A stretch of DNA of 64,000 bases from an uncultured Thermoguttaceae bacterium. GTDB taxonomy: Bacteria > Planctomycetota > Planctomycetia > Pirellulales > Thermoguttaceae. Of this stretch, positions 39,591 through 49,517 are shown piece by piece. Below the pieces are notes generated by a model, which was not told where the DNA came from, did no database searches, and worked only from the letters and a program-made list of their open reading frames with translations. Made by a program: the position numbers and the translations under genes. Each line of letters opens with the position of its first letter. Position 1 is the first letter of the stretch. The stretch covers positions 1 through 64,000 of the forward strand of contig CALIRO010000011.1 in NCBI GenBank assembly GCA_938042245.1, in the 5' to 3' direction.

Positions 39591-41774
39591 TTATCGGCCC
39601 GGTTGGTTTGGCCGGGGCGGCGGCAATGGCAGGTCGGGAAAGATCACCTCCCGGGCTTTCTGCACCCACTCAGCCGGACCGTACACTCCGGCCTGCGAAG
39701 GATCAAACGGCTCGAAACCGAGCTGCCGGACCGGCGAATCGTCGGCCAGAGTAAAATCGCCCCCCTTCGGCGAGCGGAACTTTGGATCGGCAATGATCGA
39801 GCCGACCTCCTGGCCTCGCTGTTGCCATTCGGAAAGCGTGTATTTCAAGAATCGGACGGGTTCTCCGGCGGCCTGCCAGTAGCAGTTTTGTCGGCTCTCA
39901 AACCGGATGCGATCCCAGGCCCCAGCCAGCAAGGCGCCCCGGTCCCAATAGACGATATTTTTTTCAAAGACAAACGATAGGTGCGGCTCCACCCGGGTTG
40001 CCTGGAGCTGATACTGCGTTTGGAAGGCGAAGATGTTATTTCGTACCGTATTTTCTTTGCCGTAGTGTTGGTGGAAGCCGCCGGTTTCGGTCCGATAAAC
40101 CAGATTCTTCTCGAAGAGGATGCCGGAGCTGCCTTCGTCGGTATACAGGCCCCAGCCGCCGTACTGGTAGCAGTCGATGTCGTGGAAGACATTGTTCCGG
40201 ACTACCGTGCCTTCGGAGGGGCCTAGGGTGTAGATGCCGCCCATATCGCACAGCACGCCCCAGCCCAGATGATGGACATGGTTGAAGGCGATCAGATTCC
40301 GTTTGGCTAGGCTGGGGCCATAGCCCCATCGCCAGCCGACGGAAATGCCCGTATAGAAGAAATCGGCGATTTCGTTGTGGGTCAGTTGGTTATCGCTACT
40401 ATGGCCGATCCAGAGGCCTACTGCACAGGGGAAAATCCGTCCGCCATGCCGAATGATACAATTATCCACTATACAATGGTGGGTCTCCAGCGCCGGCTGG
40501 GTTGGCATGCCGGTTTGGCCGATCCGCACCCCGCCGGCGCCCAAATCATGAAGATAGCACTGCTGAACCACACAATGGCTACAGCCTTCCCGGAACCAAA
40601 TGGCATAGGTGCCGATATGGCCGATCTGACACTGTTGGAGTCGGATGTGCCGGGCGCCGTCGGCCTGGATAACGGCTTCGAGGGAGGCGGCGGCCTGGGT
40701 CGGCTCAAAGCCCTCCGGTGGAGTGATATATTGTCCATGTAAAAACGTCAATCCCCGGATGGTAATATGCTCTACCCACCGGTTTTGCACTGGCTGGCCT
40801 CGAAACACCAGAAACTTCTCTGCCACGGGGGCAATCACCTCGATCTGTTCGGCCTGTTCGCCCGGCAGCGGCAGGTACCAGAGGTTGCCCTGGCGGTCTA
40901 GGAACCATTCGCCGGGTGTGTCAAGGGCGGCTCGGAAGTTTTCCAGATGCATTCGGGTTGCCCGCTGGAGGGGATTCCAAGGTTTCATTTTTCGGCCGAT
41001 AGATACAAATGTTCCTTTCTGGGAATCCATGCCCTCCAGCCGACGCCGGGTAATGTCCCACTTGTGATAGGCCACCATCTGCACATCGGAAAGCTCTTCG
41101 GGCTGGATTTTGGCCAAGCTGGCCGCCGCATCTTCAGGCCGAAGCCGAATCCAAAGTTCCGCCTCTTTGCCAGGCCGCTTGGCTTGCAAGGGTGTTTGTC
41201 GAACTTCTTCCATGTAGAAATAGAATTGATCTGGTTCTCTGGCTCGAACGGCTCGGCGACCATTGACGAAAAGTTGCTCGAAATACCATTTCCCAGCGGC
41301 CACTTCCGGGACGTGGGTTTTCCAGAGGCCATCGGGGGTTTTTTGCCAACCTCGGATCGTCCGACCGCCGGAAATCACCGGTCGGGCGCCCGGTGCCGCT
41401 TCGTAGATGACCGGGCAATCGGCTGTGCCGCTATCTTCCGGCTCAAACAGAATCGGCGATTCGATCCGGTAGATTCCTGTGGCCAAGATCACCCGGACCG
41501 GCTCGGTAAGTCGGCCTTGTTGTTTGAGTTGGCGGACGGCTTGCTGTGCCCGCTGAAGGGTGGCAAACGGCCGGTCTTGGGTGCCGGGGTTGGCGTCGTC
41601 GCCCTGCGGCGATACGTAAAACTCTGCCCCCCCAGCCGCTTGGCAAGCCAACCAACCAGCCGCCACCACAATCCCCAACAGCGCCCAAACACCCCCAGAT
41701 ACGATGGTTCCGTCTTCGGGCTTTGCAAAGGCAATGCGTGCTTGTTTTCCCCAGGCAATCCAAGGCTCCATCAT
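39591..41774 (-). CDS. Exported right-handed beta-helix protein (putative polysaccharide lyase or hydrolase)
   Basis: Probably acts on, or binds, an extracellular polysaccharide. ATG 41774 follows AGGAG and gives 727 residues. A membrane segment or signal (VWALLGIVVAAGWLACQA) is followed by the typical start of a parallel beta-helix: EFYVSPQGDDANPGT and RPFATLQRAQQAVRQL. The helix rungs carry repeated short turns (CQIGHIGTYAIWF, CYLHDLGAGGVRIG, NHVHHLGWGVLCDMGGIYT, NNVFHDIDC). The C-terminus ends VYGPAEWVQKA plus a Pro-rich tail. Catalytic residues cannot be assigned by eye. The next gene in the same direction is an oligogalacturonate-lyase-like propeller, suggesting a polysaccharide-use pair. 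The 534-bp gap between them contains a family B element, so they may not be one operon. Confidence 0.8.
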   Translation of the reverse strand: MMEPWIAWGKQARIAFAKPEDGTIVSGGVWALLGIVVAAGWLACQAAGGAEFYVSPQGDDANPGTQDRPFATLQRAQQAVRQLKQQGRLTEPVRVILATGIYRIESPILFEPEDSGTADCPVIYEAAPGARPVISGGRTIRGWQKTPDGLWKTHVPEVAAGKWYFEQLFVNGRRAVRAREPDQFYFYMEEVRQTPLQAKRPGKEAELWIRLRPEDAAASLAKIQPEELSDVQMVAYHKWDITRRRLEGMDSQKGTFVSIGRKMKPWNPLQRATRMHLENFRAALDTPGEWFLDRQGNLWYLPLPGEQAEQIEVIAPVAEKFLVFRGQPVQNRWVEHITIRGLTFLHGQYITPPEGFEPTQAAASLEAVIQADGARHIRLQQCQIGHIGTYAIWFREGCSHCVVQQCYLHDLGAGGVRIGQTGMPTQPALETHHCIVDNCIIRHGGRIFPCAVGLWIGHSSDNQLTHNEIADFFYTGISVGWRWGYGPSLAKRNLIAFNHVHHLGWGVLCDMGGIYTLGPSEGTVVRNNVFHDIDCYQYGGWGLYTDEGSSGILFEKNLVYRTETGGFHQHYGKENTVRNNIFAFQTQYQLQATRVEPHLSFVFEKNIVYWDRGALLAGAWDRIRFESRQNCYWQAAGEPVRFLKYTLSEWQQRGQEVGSIIADPKFRSPKGGDFTLADDSPVRQLGFEPFDPSQAGVYGPAEWVQKAREVIFPDLPLPPPRPNQPGR

Positions 41775-42308
41775 CAAAACTCCTGTTGAAAGGGGAACAT
41801 TGTAGCAGGATGCCACCAACCTGTTTGGTGATTCGGGAATCGGTTTCGATCCAGGCCCCTCTTGTTGGGAACGCCCTTTGGTAGAGGCCGGTCTCTGGAA
41901 GCTCGTCTGGCTAGACGGCGGCGTCTCATTATGCACAGACTAAGATACCTGGCGTCGTCTGGGTAACCTCGTCTGTTAGAGGGCGGATTCACTCAATCGG
42001 GATAGACTAAAGGGGGCTTTGCAAAATACTGAACATTACATAAACTTTATGAACATTTAATTCATTCCTTTGCCTATCAGTTCCCATTGCTTGGGACTAT
42101 ATATGGAGTCTCATGTTGGCAGTGCTACTATATGTTGGGGCTATTAACGGAGCTTCCGAAATAGTGTAGAAATATCTCCTTTGAATTATTCAGAAGTTCC
42201 TAAACTAAATTCTGGGCAGTTCAGGTTTCGTTTGGATATGCTGAGTGATACCACCATATGCTCAGCCACGCAGGGGTGGGTCTATTGGTCTACAGGGCAA
42301 GGGAGCGG
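41775..42308. other. Spacer containing family B element B3
   Basis: The gap between the propeller gene and the beta-helix gene. B3 occupies 42012-42200. At about 41935-41990 there are two facing copies of the CAGACTAAG/CTGTTAGA core seen in the 25-bp array. Confidence 0.55.
42012..42200 (+). mobile_element. Family B MITE-like element, copy B3
   Basis: A 189-bp copy. The ends are GGGGGCTTTGCAAAAT and, complemented, GGAACTTCTGAATAAT. TAAA flanks both sides exactly (42008-42011 and 42201-42204). Confidence 0.88.
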
Positions 42309-43628
42309 TTATGTTTTTGCATCGGCCAGTAACGAGGCCACGATCTGCTCCGGCACCGGCACGGCGTGAACATGGGGGATGCCGGTCCGATTCGAGTTGA
42401 AGATGACCCATTTCAAATCGGGCGTCAGATAGGGATGCACGTGGGTGTTTTGTTGACGGGTTGGCTTGGTTTCTGAGGCGCAGACGACGGCTGCCTGGCC
42501 CGTCTTGGTCGAACCGATGACGATCCGATAAGGCGGACGCCAATCGTCGCAGGAAAACAGCCGACCGCATCGGCTAACGCCCACATGGTTAAACACAAAG
42601 CCCTTGACGCCAAGGACTTTGGCCGGCTGGCCCGGAGCGACCGTCAGCAGATTGCCTCGGTCTGGGCCGTAGTCGCCCCTGGCGGCCACGGTAAGAAGCA
42701 TTTGCCCAGTCGTACCAATCCAAGCCTCATGGCCGGTGCAGGGGGTGGTATAGGGTTTGCCTACTTGCAAGGTGGTCCGTTTGCCGTCCGGCACAGAGAG
42801 CAGATACAAGGTGGCCCCTTCTTCGCCGACCGAGCGCTGGAGTTTGCCATCGGGGCTGAACCGGCCACCCCGATTGTGCTGGATCATCAGCCGATACCGA
42901 GGCCCAGGGTCAAACTGGGGATGCGGATTTAATATGTACGGATCTTCATCAATCACCGCCTCCGTGCCCTTTTGCAAATCGACCAGCTGGATGCCGAAGT
43001 TCTTCCATCCTTCGCCCAGTACGACGCCGCCGGCGTAATACCGCTCGTCATAGGAGACGGTGCCCAGAGAGCGGATCCACGGCTCGTCTTTTCGGCGATA
43101 GACTGGCTGAGGCTGGCCCCGGCCAATATCGACTCGCATCAGCTGTAACTCCCCGGTACCGGTCCGCTGCAAATAATAGAAGATACCTTTTGGCGAGACG
43201 GCCACACCGCTGAGGCCGGCGGCCACGTCCAGCCGATCCTGCTTCCACGTGCCCAGTTCCACGGCCACCAGTTCCGTGCCGTTGGCCCGTTCTTTCGGCG
43301 AACCGGAACTCCGATGAGGGTTTCGCCGAGCATAGACAAAATATCGGCTATCCGACGAACAATAGGGCACCTCACAGTAGATGTTGGAATTGTCGAGGTC
43401 TTCGTTGCTGACTTGGATGAGTTGGGATTCGGCAGAAGCTTGCACCAGCCGAGGCACTCCAATCCGGCTCGCCATGGCGCCAGCAGCCAGCCCGGCCAAC
43501 CGGCCCAAAGCGCTGCGGCGAGAAATACCTGAACCAGAGAGAGCCGGTTTTCGGCCACAGAACGGCATAAGTTGGCCATTTCTGCCGAAATCTTGGCTTT
43601 GAGAACGACCTTTCTTATAGCTCATCAT
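42309..43628 (-). CDS. Tat-exported beta-propeller, oligogalacturonate-lyase-like
   Basis: Likely an extracytoplasmic propeller related to oligogalacturonate lyase, acting on sugar acids; activity is unproven. The 439-residue protein has AAGGAG before its ATG. A twin-arginine signal, SRRSALGRLAGLAAGAMA, spans about residues 37-54. Blades carry PYCSSDSRYFVYARR, VAVSPKGIFYYLQR, GHEAWIGTTGQMLLTV and FNHVGVSRCGRLFSCDDW. A late block, THVHPYLTPDLKWVIFNSN, resembles the His-rich metal site of the family. Export through Tat suggests folding before secretion, possibly with a bound metal. It lies upstream of the beta-helix gene on the same strand. Confidence 0.68.
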   Translation of the reverse strand: MMSYKKGRSQSQDFGRNGQLMPFCGRKPALSGSGISRRSALGRLAGLAAGAMASRIGVPRLVQASAESQLIQVSNEDLDNSNIYCEVPYCSSDSRYFVYARRNPHRSSGSPKERANGTELVAVELGTWKQDRLDVAAGLSGVAVSPKGIFYYLQRTGTGELQLMRVDIGRGQPQPVYRRKDEPWIRSLGTVSYDERYYAGGVVLGEGWKNFGIQLVDLQKGTEAVIDEDPYILNPHPQFDPGPRYRLMIQHNRGGRFSPDGKLQRSVGEEGATLYLLSVPDGKRTTLQVGKPYTTPCTGHEAWIGTTGQMLLTVAARGDYGPDRGNLLTVAPGQPAKVLGVKGFVFNHVGVSRCGRLFSCDDWRPPYRIVIGSTKTGQAAVVCASETKPTRQQNTHVHPYLTPDLKWVIFNSNRTGIPHVHAVPVPEQIVASLLADAKT

Positions 43629-43925
43629 GGGGCTCCTTGGAGAAAAGAGGGTTACCTTATCTCTGGGCAGTCTTGGAAAGGCAACTGGGGGGAGGTCTTC
43701 TGGGAGGAACGCAGGGGGTATAATAAAAGAAGGTTCCGTTTCCTTCTAAGGTACCTGATTTGCCTGCAAAAGGGAACCAAGGGGGCAGGGAGCAACGGAT
43801 GCCAGGGTGGACAACGGGGGCAGCAGGAGTGATTTTCCTCTGGGGGCGTCAGAGGCGTCCGATGTTCCAAGGTTTCGGCCGGGGGCCTCTAGACAGAAGG
43901 ATTATACTTTTGTATCATTTGTGAT

Positions 43926-45056
43926 ATGAATGCCGGTTGGTCGTCTCATTTCGAACATTTTTCGGGTTCCGGACGGTTGCCTGGCCGACCTACCCCCCGG
44001 GGCCGAGGGGCCGCTATCAATCCACCCAACCGCTTCGAGCGGCTCCACCACCAGGCCGACTATGAACATCTCCAGTACGATGAAGATTTCTTGGCTGGCC
44101 AGGAGAACCCTCAAACCGAGTACATCCCGGACGATTCCCAAACGATTGTTACCAGCAACGATAGCCCAGATATTCCGTACCGGTACACGTTGAACCCTTA
44201 TCGGGGCTGTTCGCACGGATGTGCCTACTGCTACGCCCGGCCCACCCATGAATACCTGGGCTTTAGCGCCGGGTTGGACTTTGAAACCAAGGTGCTCTAC
44301 AAGCCGAGGGCAGCGGAGCTATTTCGGGAGTTTTTATCCCGGCCTGGCTGGCACGCCGAGCCGATCTGTCTATCGGGGGTTACCGACTGTTATCAGCCGG
44401 CCGAACGCCGATTTCGCTTGACCCGGTCCTGTTTGGAGGTGGCGTTGGAGGCTCGGCAGCCGGTGAGCCTAGTAACCAAAAATGCCCTGATCCTGCGGGA
44501 TGTGGATTTGCTGGGGCAGTTGGCCCAGCGACGATTGGTGCATGTGTCGATTTCGGTAACTACGCTGGATGCGGAGTTGGCCCGGCGGATGGAACCCCGA
44601 ACCAGTGCACCGGGGGATCGGCTTCGGGCGGTCCGTCAGCTCCGCCAGGCGGGGGTGCCGGTGGGCGTGCTGGTGGCGCCGGTGGTGCCGGGGCTGACGG
44701 ATTGGGAAATTCCGCGCATCTTGCGGGCGGCTGCCGAGGCGGGCGCCCAGTGCGCCTGCTTCCAATTGGTCCGGCTTCCGCTGACGGTCAAACCGGTCTT
44801 CTTGGACTGGCTGCAGCGGAACTTTCCGCTGCGTCGGCGGAAGATCGAAAACCTGATTCGTTCGACCCATGAAGGTCGGCTCAATTCGCCGGAGTTTTGT
44901 CTGCGCATGAGCGGCAGTGGGCCGATGGCCGAGCAGATCGCTCAGCTTTTTGATACGTTTGCCCACCAATACGGTCTGGACAGCGGCTGTCGGCCCTTGG
45001 ACAGTAGCCAATTCCGCCCGCCACGCCGTGCCGGGGGCCAGATGTGGCTTTTCTGA
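43926..45056 (+). CDS. Radical SAM protein, PA0069 / SplB-like family
   Basis: A cytoplasmic iron-sulfur enzyme of unknown reaction. Residues 95-102 give the cluster motif CSHGCAYC, followed by YARPTHEYLG, the hallmark of this subgroup near spore photoproduct lyase. Other conserved stretches are ICLSGVTDCYQPAERRF, LVTKNALILRD and VSISVTTLDAELARRMEPR, and VLVAPVVPGLTD also fits. The 376-residue length fits. No strong ribosome site precedes ATG 43926, so the start is tentative. The N-terminal 60 residues are basic and low-complexity. The next gene on the strand is a DNA methyltransferase 280 bases away. A nucleic-acid repair role is only a family-level guess. Confidence 0.85.
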   Translation: MNAGWSSHFEHFSGSGRLPGRPTPRGRGAAINPPNRFERLHHQADYEHLQYDEDFLAGQENPQTEYIPDDSQTIVTSNDSPDIPYRYTLNPYRGCSHGCAYCYARPTHEYLGFSAGLDFETKVLYKPRAAELFREFLSRPGWHAEPICLSGVTDCYQPAERRFRLTRSCLEVALEARQPVSLVTKNALILRDVDLLGQLAQRRLVHVSISVTTLDAELARRMEPRTSAPGDRLRAVRQLRQAGVPVGVLVAPVVPGLTDWEIPRILRAAAEAGAQCACFQLVRLPLTVKPVFLDWLQRNFPLRRRKIENLIRSTHEGRLNSPEFCLRMSGSGPMAEQIAQLFDTFAHQYGLDSGCRPLDSSQFRPPRRAGGQMWLF

Positions 45057-45339
45057 ACGGCCACCATCTGGGAGAACTCTTTGGGTGCATGGGAGCCATC
45101 CCGCCCGGCTGACACATCCCATGGAGCCAGCCCCACGCTCTACAGCAACTCTTTGGGTGTATTGGAGCAGTAGCCGGGCAGCTCCGGAGGGCTCATCTAA
45201 GCGAGCCGCTCCCATGCTGCTCTGGTCCACCTGAGCCTGAGGAGGTTTTCTTGTTGGCGGAGCAGAATCCGAGCGGCCCCGCCTTTTCTCGCTGCTCCGC
45301 TCAGGTATTATGGGAATAGGGTTCCGAAGGAGTGTGCCG

Positions 45340-46302
45340 ATGGGCTTGGCCTGGGACAGGGTCTACAACGAAGATTGCTTGGTCGGCATGAAGAAATTAC
45401 CCACGGGCTGTGTGGATCTGGCATTTGCCGATCCGCCGTTTAACATCGGGTATGCCTATGACGTTTATCAAGACAACCAGAGCGATGAGGAGTATCTGAA
45501 TTGGTGTCGGCAATGGCTGGGCGAGATCGTCCGGGTCCTGAAGCCGGAAGGCACGTTCTGGTTGGCCATGGGGGATGAATATGCGGCGGAGCTGAAGCTG
45601 ATTATGCAGCGAGAATGGGGGCTTTTTTGCCGCAGTTGGGTGATTTGGTATTATACGTTTGGGGTACATTGTGCACGAAAATTTAGCCGATCGCACACCC
45701 ATTTGTTCTATATGACTAAAGACAAGGATCGGTTTGTGTTTAACGAGGATGCCATTCGGGTGCCGTCGGCCCGGCAGTTGGTCTATCAGGATCGACGGGC
45801 CTGTCCCAAAGGCCGATTGCCGGATGACACCTGGATTCTGCGCCCCCAGGATCTGCCCGAAGGCTTTCAACCGGACGAAGATACCTGGTATTTCCCCCGG
45901 GTCTGCGGCACGTTTAAAGAGCGGCTTGGCGGGCACGGCTGCCAAATGCCCGAACAACTCCTGGGCCGAATCATTCGCGCCTGCTCCAATCCAGCCGATC
46001 TGGTGCTGGATCCGTTTGCGGGTACAGGAACCACCTTGGCGGTGGCCAAAAAGCTCCATCGACACTTTATCGGGTTTGAGCTCTCAGCTCAATATACTCA
46101 ATGGATTGAGGCCCGGTTGGAAGCTATTGAGCCGGGAGACCCTTTGGCCGGGGAACTGGATCCGCTGCGCAGGATGCCCAGTGCGCCGCAAGCAATCCCA
46201 CTAGCCCCCCGCTCCCCCAGCCCCGCCCGGGGACACCGGAAATCCCAAGCCAACCTCCTTTCTAACAACCTTCCTCTGCTAGAAAAGCACGAATCCGATT
46301 AG
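45340..46302 (+). CDS. Solitary DNA methyltransferase (N6-adenine or N4-cytosine type)
   Basis: Transfers a methyl group from SAM to a base in DNA. The start at 45340 is set by AAGGAG; an earlier ATG (45310) adds ten residues. In the 320-residue protein motif IV DPPF (31-34) comes before motif I DPFAGTG (224-230), the beta-class order. Conserved FWLAMGDEY and a target-recognition segment ([28 protein letters not shown]) lie between. DPPF is more usual in N6-adenine enzymes, but this does not exclude N4-cytosine. No restriction endonuclease or specificity gene is near, so it is probably an orphan regulatory or leftover methyltransferase. The last 40 residues are Pro/Ser-rich and likely disordered. 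Confidence 0.9.
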   Translation: MGLAWDRVYNEDCLVGMKKLPTGCVDLAFADPPFNIGYAYDVYQDNQSDEEYLNWCRQWLGEIVRVLKPEGTFWLAMGDEYAAELKLIMQREWGLFCRSWVIWYYTFGVHCARKFSRSHTHLFYMTKDKDRFVFNEDAIRVPSARQLVYQDRRACPKGRLPDDTWILRPQDLPEGFQPDEDTWYFPRVCGTFKERLGGHGCQMPEQLLGRIIRACSNPADLVLDPFAGTGTTLAVAKKLHRHFIGFELSAQYTQWIEARLEAIEPGDPLAGELDPLRRMPSAPQAIPLAPRSPSPARGHRKSQANLLSNNLPLLEKHESD

Positions 46303-46584
46303 AAACTTTTCCGGATTGCTTGGAGACCTGTCCGGCAACCAATCAGCCTTCTGATTCAGAAGATTGGGTTCTGGAGACAACCTTGTCTGAGAGCTTGTTT
46401 GGAAAGGCTCTTTTACCGGAGGAGACTGTGCCCGGGCGGAGGCTGGAGGTGCCACCCACTCAGCCCCGCTCCCTGACCAGCTTTGCTTGCCGGCCTGTCC
46501 CACCAGGCCAAAGGCGATCCTGCTGGTAGCCAAGGCCTTTCCAAACACGCTCTGAGAGATGGTAGTACTGAGGGGGGGGAAGGG

Positions 46585-47505
46585 CTACGGCTGGCGTTCG
46601 AGCTTTTGAGCACGTTTGGCGCGGAGGCGGTGGAACAGTCCCCGTTTTGCTTCCGGAGAGGGCTGCAGCCCGTAATCAAGCAATTCCAAACTGCTACGGC
46701 GTACTGGACGACCGGTTTGATCGTATTCTTGGGAACTCTGGCAGATTACCCCACCAGGCACTTCGGTGGAAATTAAGCTCCATGTTTCTATGGCGCCTTT
46801 GGTCTCTTTGTGGAAGGTATGTACTAAAGCTGTTTGGCTAATTTGGGAAAAGAGGTTGCAATCCATTGCCAGCAATAATTTTTTCATCTCTAACACCCCC
46901 GGGGTTTGCTTAACTTCGGAAAGGATCTTCCAGGGGAAGCCAACGGCCAGGACCATGGAAGTGGTTTCCGCTACTAGGTTCCCCGCCGAATCGCTAGAAC
47001 GGATTTCCCGCCGGAGCACATAAGGCGCAAGCCGGTCGGAAAAATAGATCTTAATTACGGTGCGGCCAGAGGGGGAGGTCTGTTCGGCTTGGTGGATTTG
47101 GACAGGGACTTTTCGGCCGTCGATTTCCAGATAGGTTTTGCCAACCAATTTGACTTCCACCGTCAGCCCCCCGGAAAGGCCAAAATAGTCCTGGTGCACG
47201 GTTCGAGGCACCACAGTCAAACGTTTATCTACCAATTCGACCACGGCTTCTACCAGCAGAGTAACCCCCCGGGCATCTCGGGCCGTAAGCGTGGTGGTGG
47301 TTTCGGTCGTGCTGATGTTCGTAGGCTGACCTCGCTCATCGAGCGATTCGGTAACCAACCGGACGCTCTTCCAGGCTCCCGGCGAAAAGCTGCCCCAAAG
47401 ATGATACTGCGTCCAAACCGGCGCTTCTGCTGCTGGTGCTGGCAGGACCGAGCCTATCCCGCTGAGCATTAAGACGACAAAGGCTATCCGAACACTAACC
47501 CCCAT
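46585..47505 (-). CDS. Exported protein of unknown function
   Basis: I do not recognise a family. The 306-residue product has a signal peptide (VRIAFVVLMLSGIGSVLPAP, cleavage near AEA) and AAAGGG upstream. The mature part is rich in beta-strands (TQYHLWGSFSPGAWKSVRLV, TTETTTTLTARDARG, KTYLEIDGRKVPVQIHQ), suggesting a periplasmic beta-fold. The C-terminus is basic. It converges with the methyltransferase gene. It is probably a conserved lineage-specific exported protein; nothing in its context predicts a role. Confidence 0.7.
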   Translation of the reverse strand: MGVSVRIAFVVLMLSGIGSVLPAPAAEAPVWTQYHLWGSFSPGAWKSVRLVTESLDERGQPTNISTTETTTTLTARDARGVTLLVEAVVELVDKRLTVVPRTVHQDYFGLSGGLTVEVKLVGKTYLEIDGRKVPVQIHQAEQTSPSGRTVIKIYFSDRLAPYVLRREIRSSDSAGNLVAETTSMVLAVGFPWKILSEVKQTPGVLEMKKLLLAMDCNLFSQISQTALVHTFHKETKGAIETWSLISTEVPGGVICQSSQEYDQTGRPVRRSSLELLDYGLQPSPEAKRGLFHRLRAKRAQKLERQP

Positions 47506-48587
47506 CCGGTGGCCCTTTCTCGATGATAGGAGGTAGGCAGGGAGGGGATCCGGCCAGCCAACCGACTCCTATTTGGGGTCCACAGGGGGGCGCTCCCAAT
47601 GGATTGGAGCGCCCTGATCGCTTCAGGTAACGTCTATCTGGAGGGATACCCAAGGATAGCCCCACACAGACCTTGGTATGTAAGACCTCAAAAGGGAGAT
47701 GTTATGATTTTACCCCCCAAAAAGGGAATATTGCAACCCTCTTTCTATAAAAAGAAAACTCCTCTTGGTTCTGTTGAACCTTTTCCGCTGAGAAGTCAAA
47801 AAAACCCAAAAACTTCCAAAAACCCCCTTAGATGGGCAACCTCTCCATCCTCGGGCTGCCCCGACCCACTTCTCTTCCAAACCGAACTGGCCAACGAACC
47901 TGTTGTGCCATCCCTACCACGCCATTTTATAAACTCCCTAGGCTTCCCTCCACCAGTCAGTTTGCCTGGTCCTGGGAGATTTCGAAGGGAGTGATTAAAG
48001 TTATGAGGAGGTGGCCCTATGAGGAGAATGTTGGAAACTCTTCCAAAATTGGGAAAATTTTAAGAATTTTTGGACCCCGCCTCTTGCAATTTTCGAAAAA
48101 AATGCCATAAATCACCACAAATTGCCCCAGTGGAGAGGTCTGGGACCACGACCAAATTGGGCAGAGCCAGCCCCTGGTTTTCCACCCCCTAGATCGGGAA
48201 GGGAAAGGGGCAAGCCATTGCCGGTGGGGACAAGGCCCTGTAGGGAACTAGGGGACCTGGCCACTAGGGGACTAATGTAAGCCTTTTCCAGGAAAGGGTA
48301 TTGTTTTCCGCAAAGCTCGCCCCCAGAGCAACCCTCTACCGGGCTTTGCCATCCCTAGCGCTTTGCGATCCAAAAATACTTTAGCCTGCAAGGGCAGACC
48401 AGCTCCTGCCGGCAAAAGAGAAACTGATTTTGCCCTGAGTTGGAACGATTCGATTCCTGTTGGGGCGGGAAGTATCTGATACGTTTCAGCCAGAACGAAC
48501 TTGATACTTCTCCTCCCCCGGCAAAATAGTACCGTGTTTGGTAAGTTTTTTTGTTTGTAAGGCTTTTTCCAAGGAGGACTTGCAACG
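47506..48587. other. Spacer upstream of the HU gene
   Basis: One kilobase with no recognised gene, repeat family or tRNA. A frame at 47599-47994 lacks a ribosome site and a domain. The strong AAGGAGGAC before 48588 belongs to HU. Confidence 0.4.
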
Positions 48588-48911
48588 ATGGCCAAAGCAG
48601 CCGCTACTGCAAAGGCACCCACCAAAAGTCAGATCGTGGGCAACATTGCCGAAGCTACCCAATTGACTCGCAAACAGGTTACCGCCGTCCTGGATGCCTT
48701 GACCGAGGAGATCCGAAAGGCGCTGAAAGGGCCTGGCATCTTTACGCTGCCTGGCTTGGTGAAAATTGTGAAAAAGAAGGTGCCTGCCCAAAAGGCCCGC
48801 AAAGGGGTCCGAAATCCATTTACCGGTGAAATTCGGGACATCCCGGCCAAACCCGCTACAGTACGCGTGCGAGTCCGGCCATTGAAGGCCCTAAAAGATA
48901 TGGTCAAATAG
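48588..48911 (+). CDS. HU-family DNA-binding protein
   Basis: A small nucleoid protein that bends DNA as a dimer. The 107-residue product follows a very strong AAGGAGGAC, suggesting high expression. The HU/IHF fold is clear: KSQIVGNIAEATQLTRKQV, then AVLDALTEEIRKAL, FTLPGLVKIVKKKVPAQ and the arm RNPFTGEIRDIPAKPATVRV. The C-terminal RVRPLKALKDMVK is typical. Compared with classic 90-residue HU it has an extra Ala/Lys-rich N-terminus of about 12 residues, common in high-GC groups. It stands alone. A terminator lies 250 bases downstream. Confidence 0.93.
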   Translation: MAKAAATAKAPTKSQIVGNIAEATQLTRKQVTAVLDALTEEIRKALKGPGIFTLPGLVKIVKKKVPAQKARKGVRNPFTGEIRDIPAKPATVRVRVRPLKALKDMVK

Positions 48912-49163
48912 CCCCCCAGGCCCCTCTCTATTTCTCTTTTAGAAGGTGCCCTCACATCTTGGAAAAGAGGGGCAAGGTCTGTTTGTGCGCAAACGGCCAA
49001 GCCAGCGGTCCGCTCCTGCTGGGGCCTTTTGAGCCGGAAGAAGGTTGCCGTCTTTCCCCCTAGATGCAGACAGGATGCGTTCGTTTTTATGGTGCTGGTT
49101 TCCCTGAAGTGGTATTAAGGTTTTGGCTCTAGTCGTGGGTTGCCGGCCCAAAGGCTTCTGCAG

Positions 49164-49195
49164 AGGGTCTCTGGTCCTCCGGAGACCCTTTTTTA
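49164..49195 (+). terminator. Intrinsic terminator hairpin
   Basis: AGGGTCTC (49164-49171) pairs with GAGACCCT (49182-49189) around a 10-base loop, and is followed by TTTTTATT. It could end the HU transcript or a short transcript between HU and here. Confidence 0.75.
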
Positions 49196-49517
49196 TTGGG
49201 CCTAGGAAATTAAAGGAGGCTCTACCAGCAAAGCCACTGTTGAGCGCTTTTCTTATTGGGCCTAGGAAGTTTGGGTTATAAGCCCCCCTTCAGGGGGAAG
49301 GTCCTGACGCCCTTTCGTTCCCGCCAAAACAGAAAACCCAGAAAAAGGAGATCTATTCGGGATGCTTTGAGTGGTGTTTTTACCAGGCCATCTGGGATGG
49401 GGATGATGCCCCCTATTTCGAGCGTATACAAAAATATCTCCACATTCCGACTGCCCCCCTTTGAAGCTTTCCATAGACGGAAGCCTCCGGATATGCAACA
49501 ATTCAAAAGAAAGGCTC

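Noticed and set aside
43926-46302. Defence island made of the radical SAM gene and the DNA methyltransferase
   Set aside because: No nuclease, helicase or known defence partner is adjacent. The two genes are 280 bases apart and each is commonly found alone.
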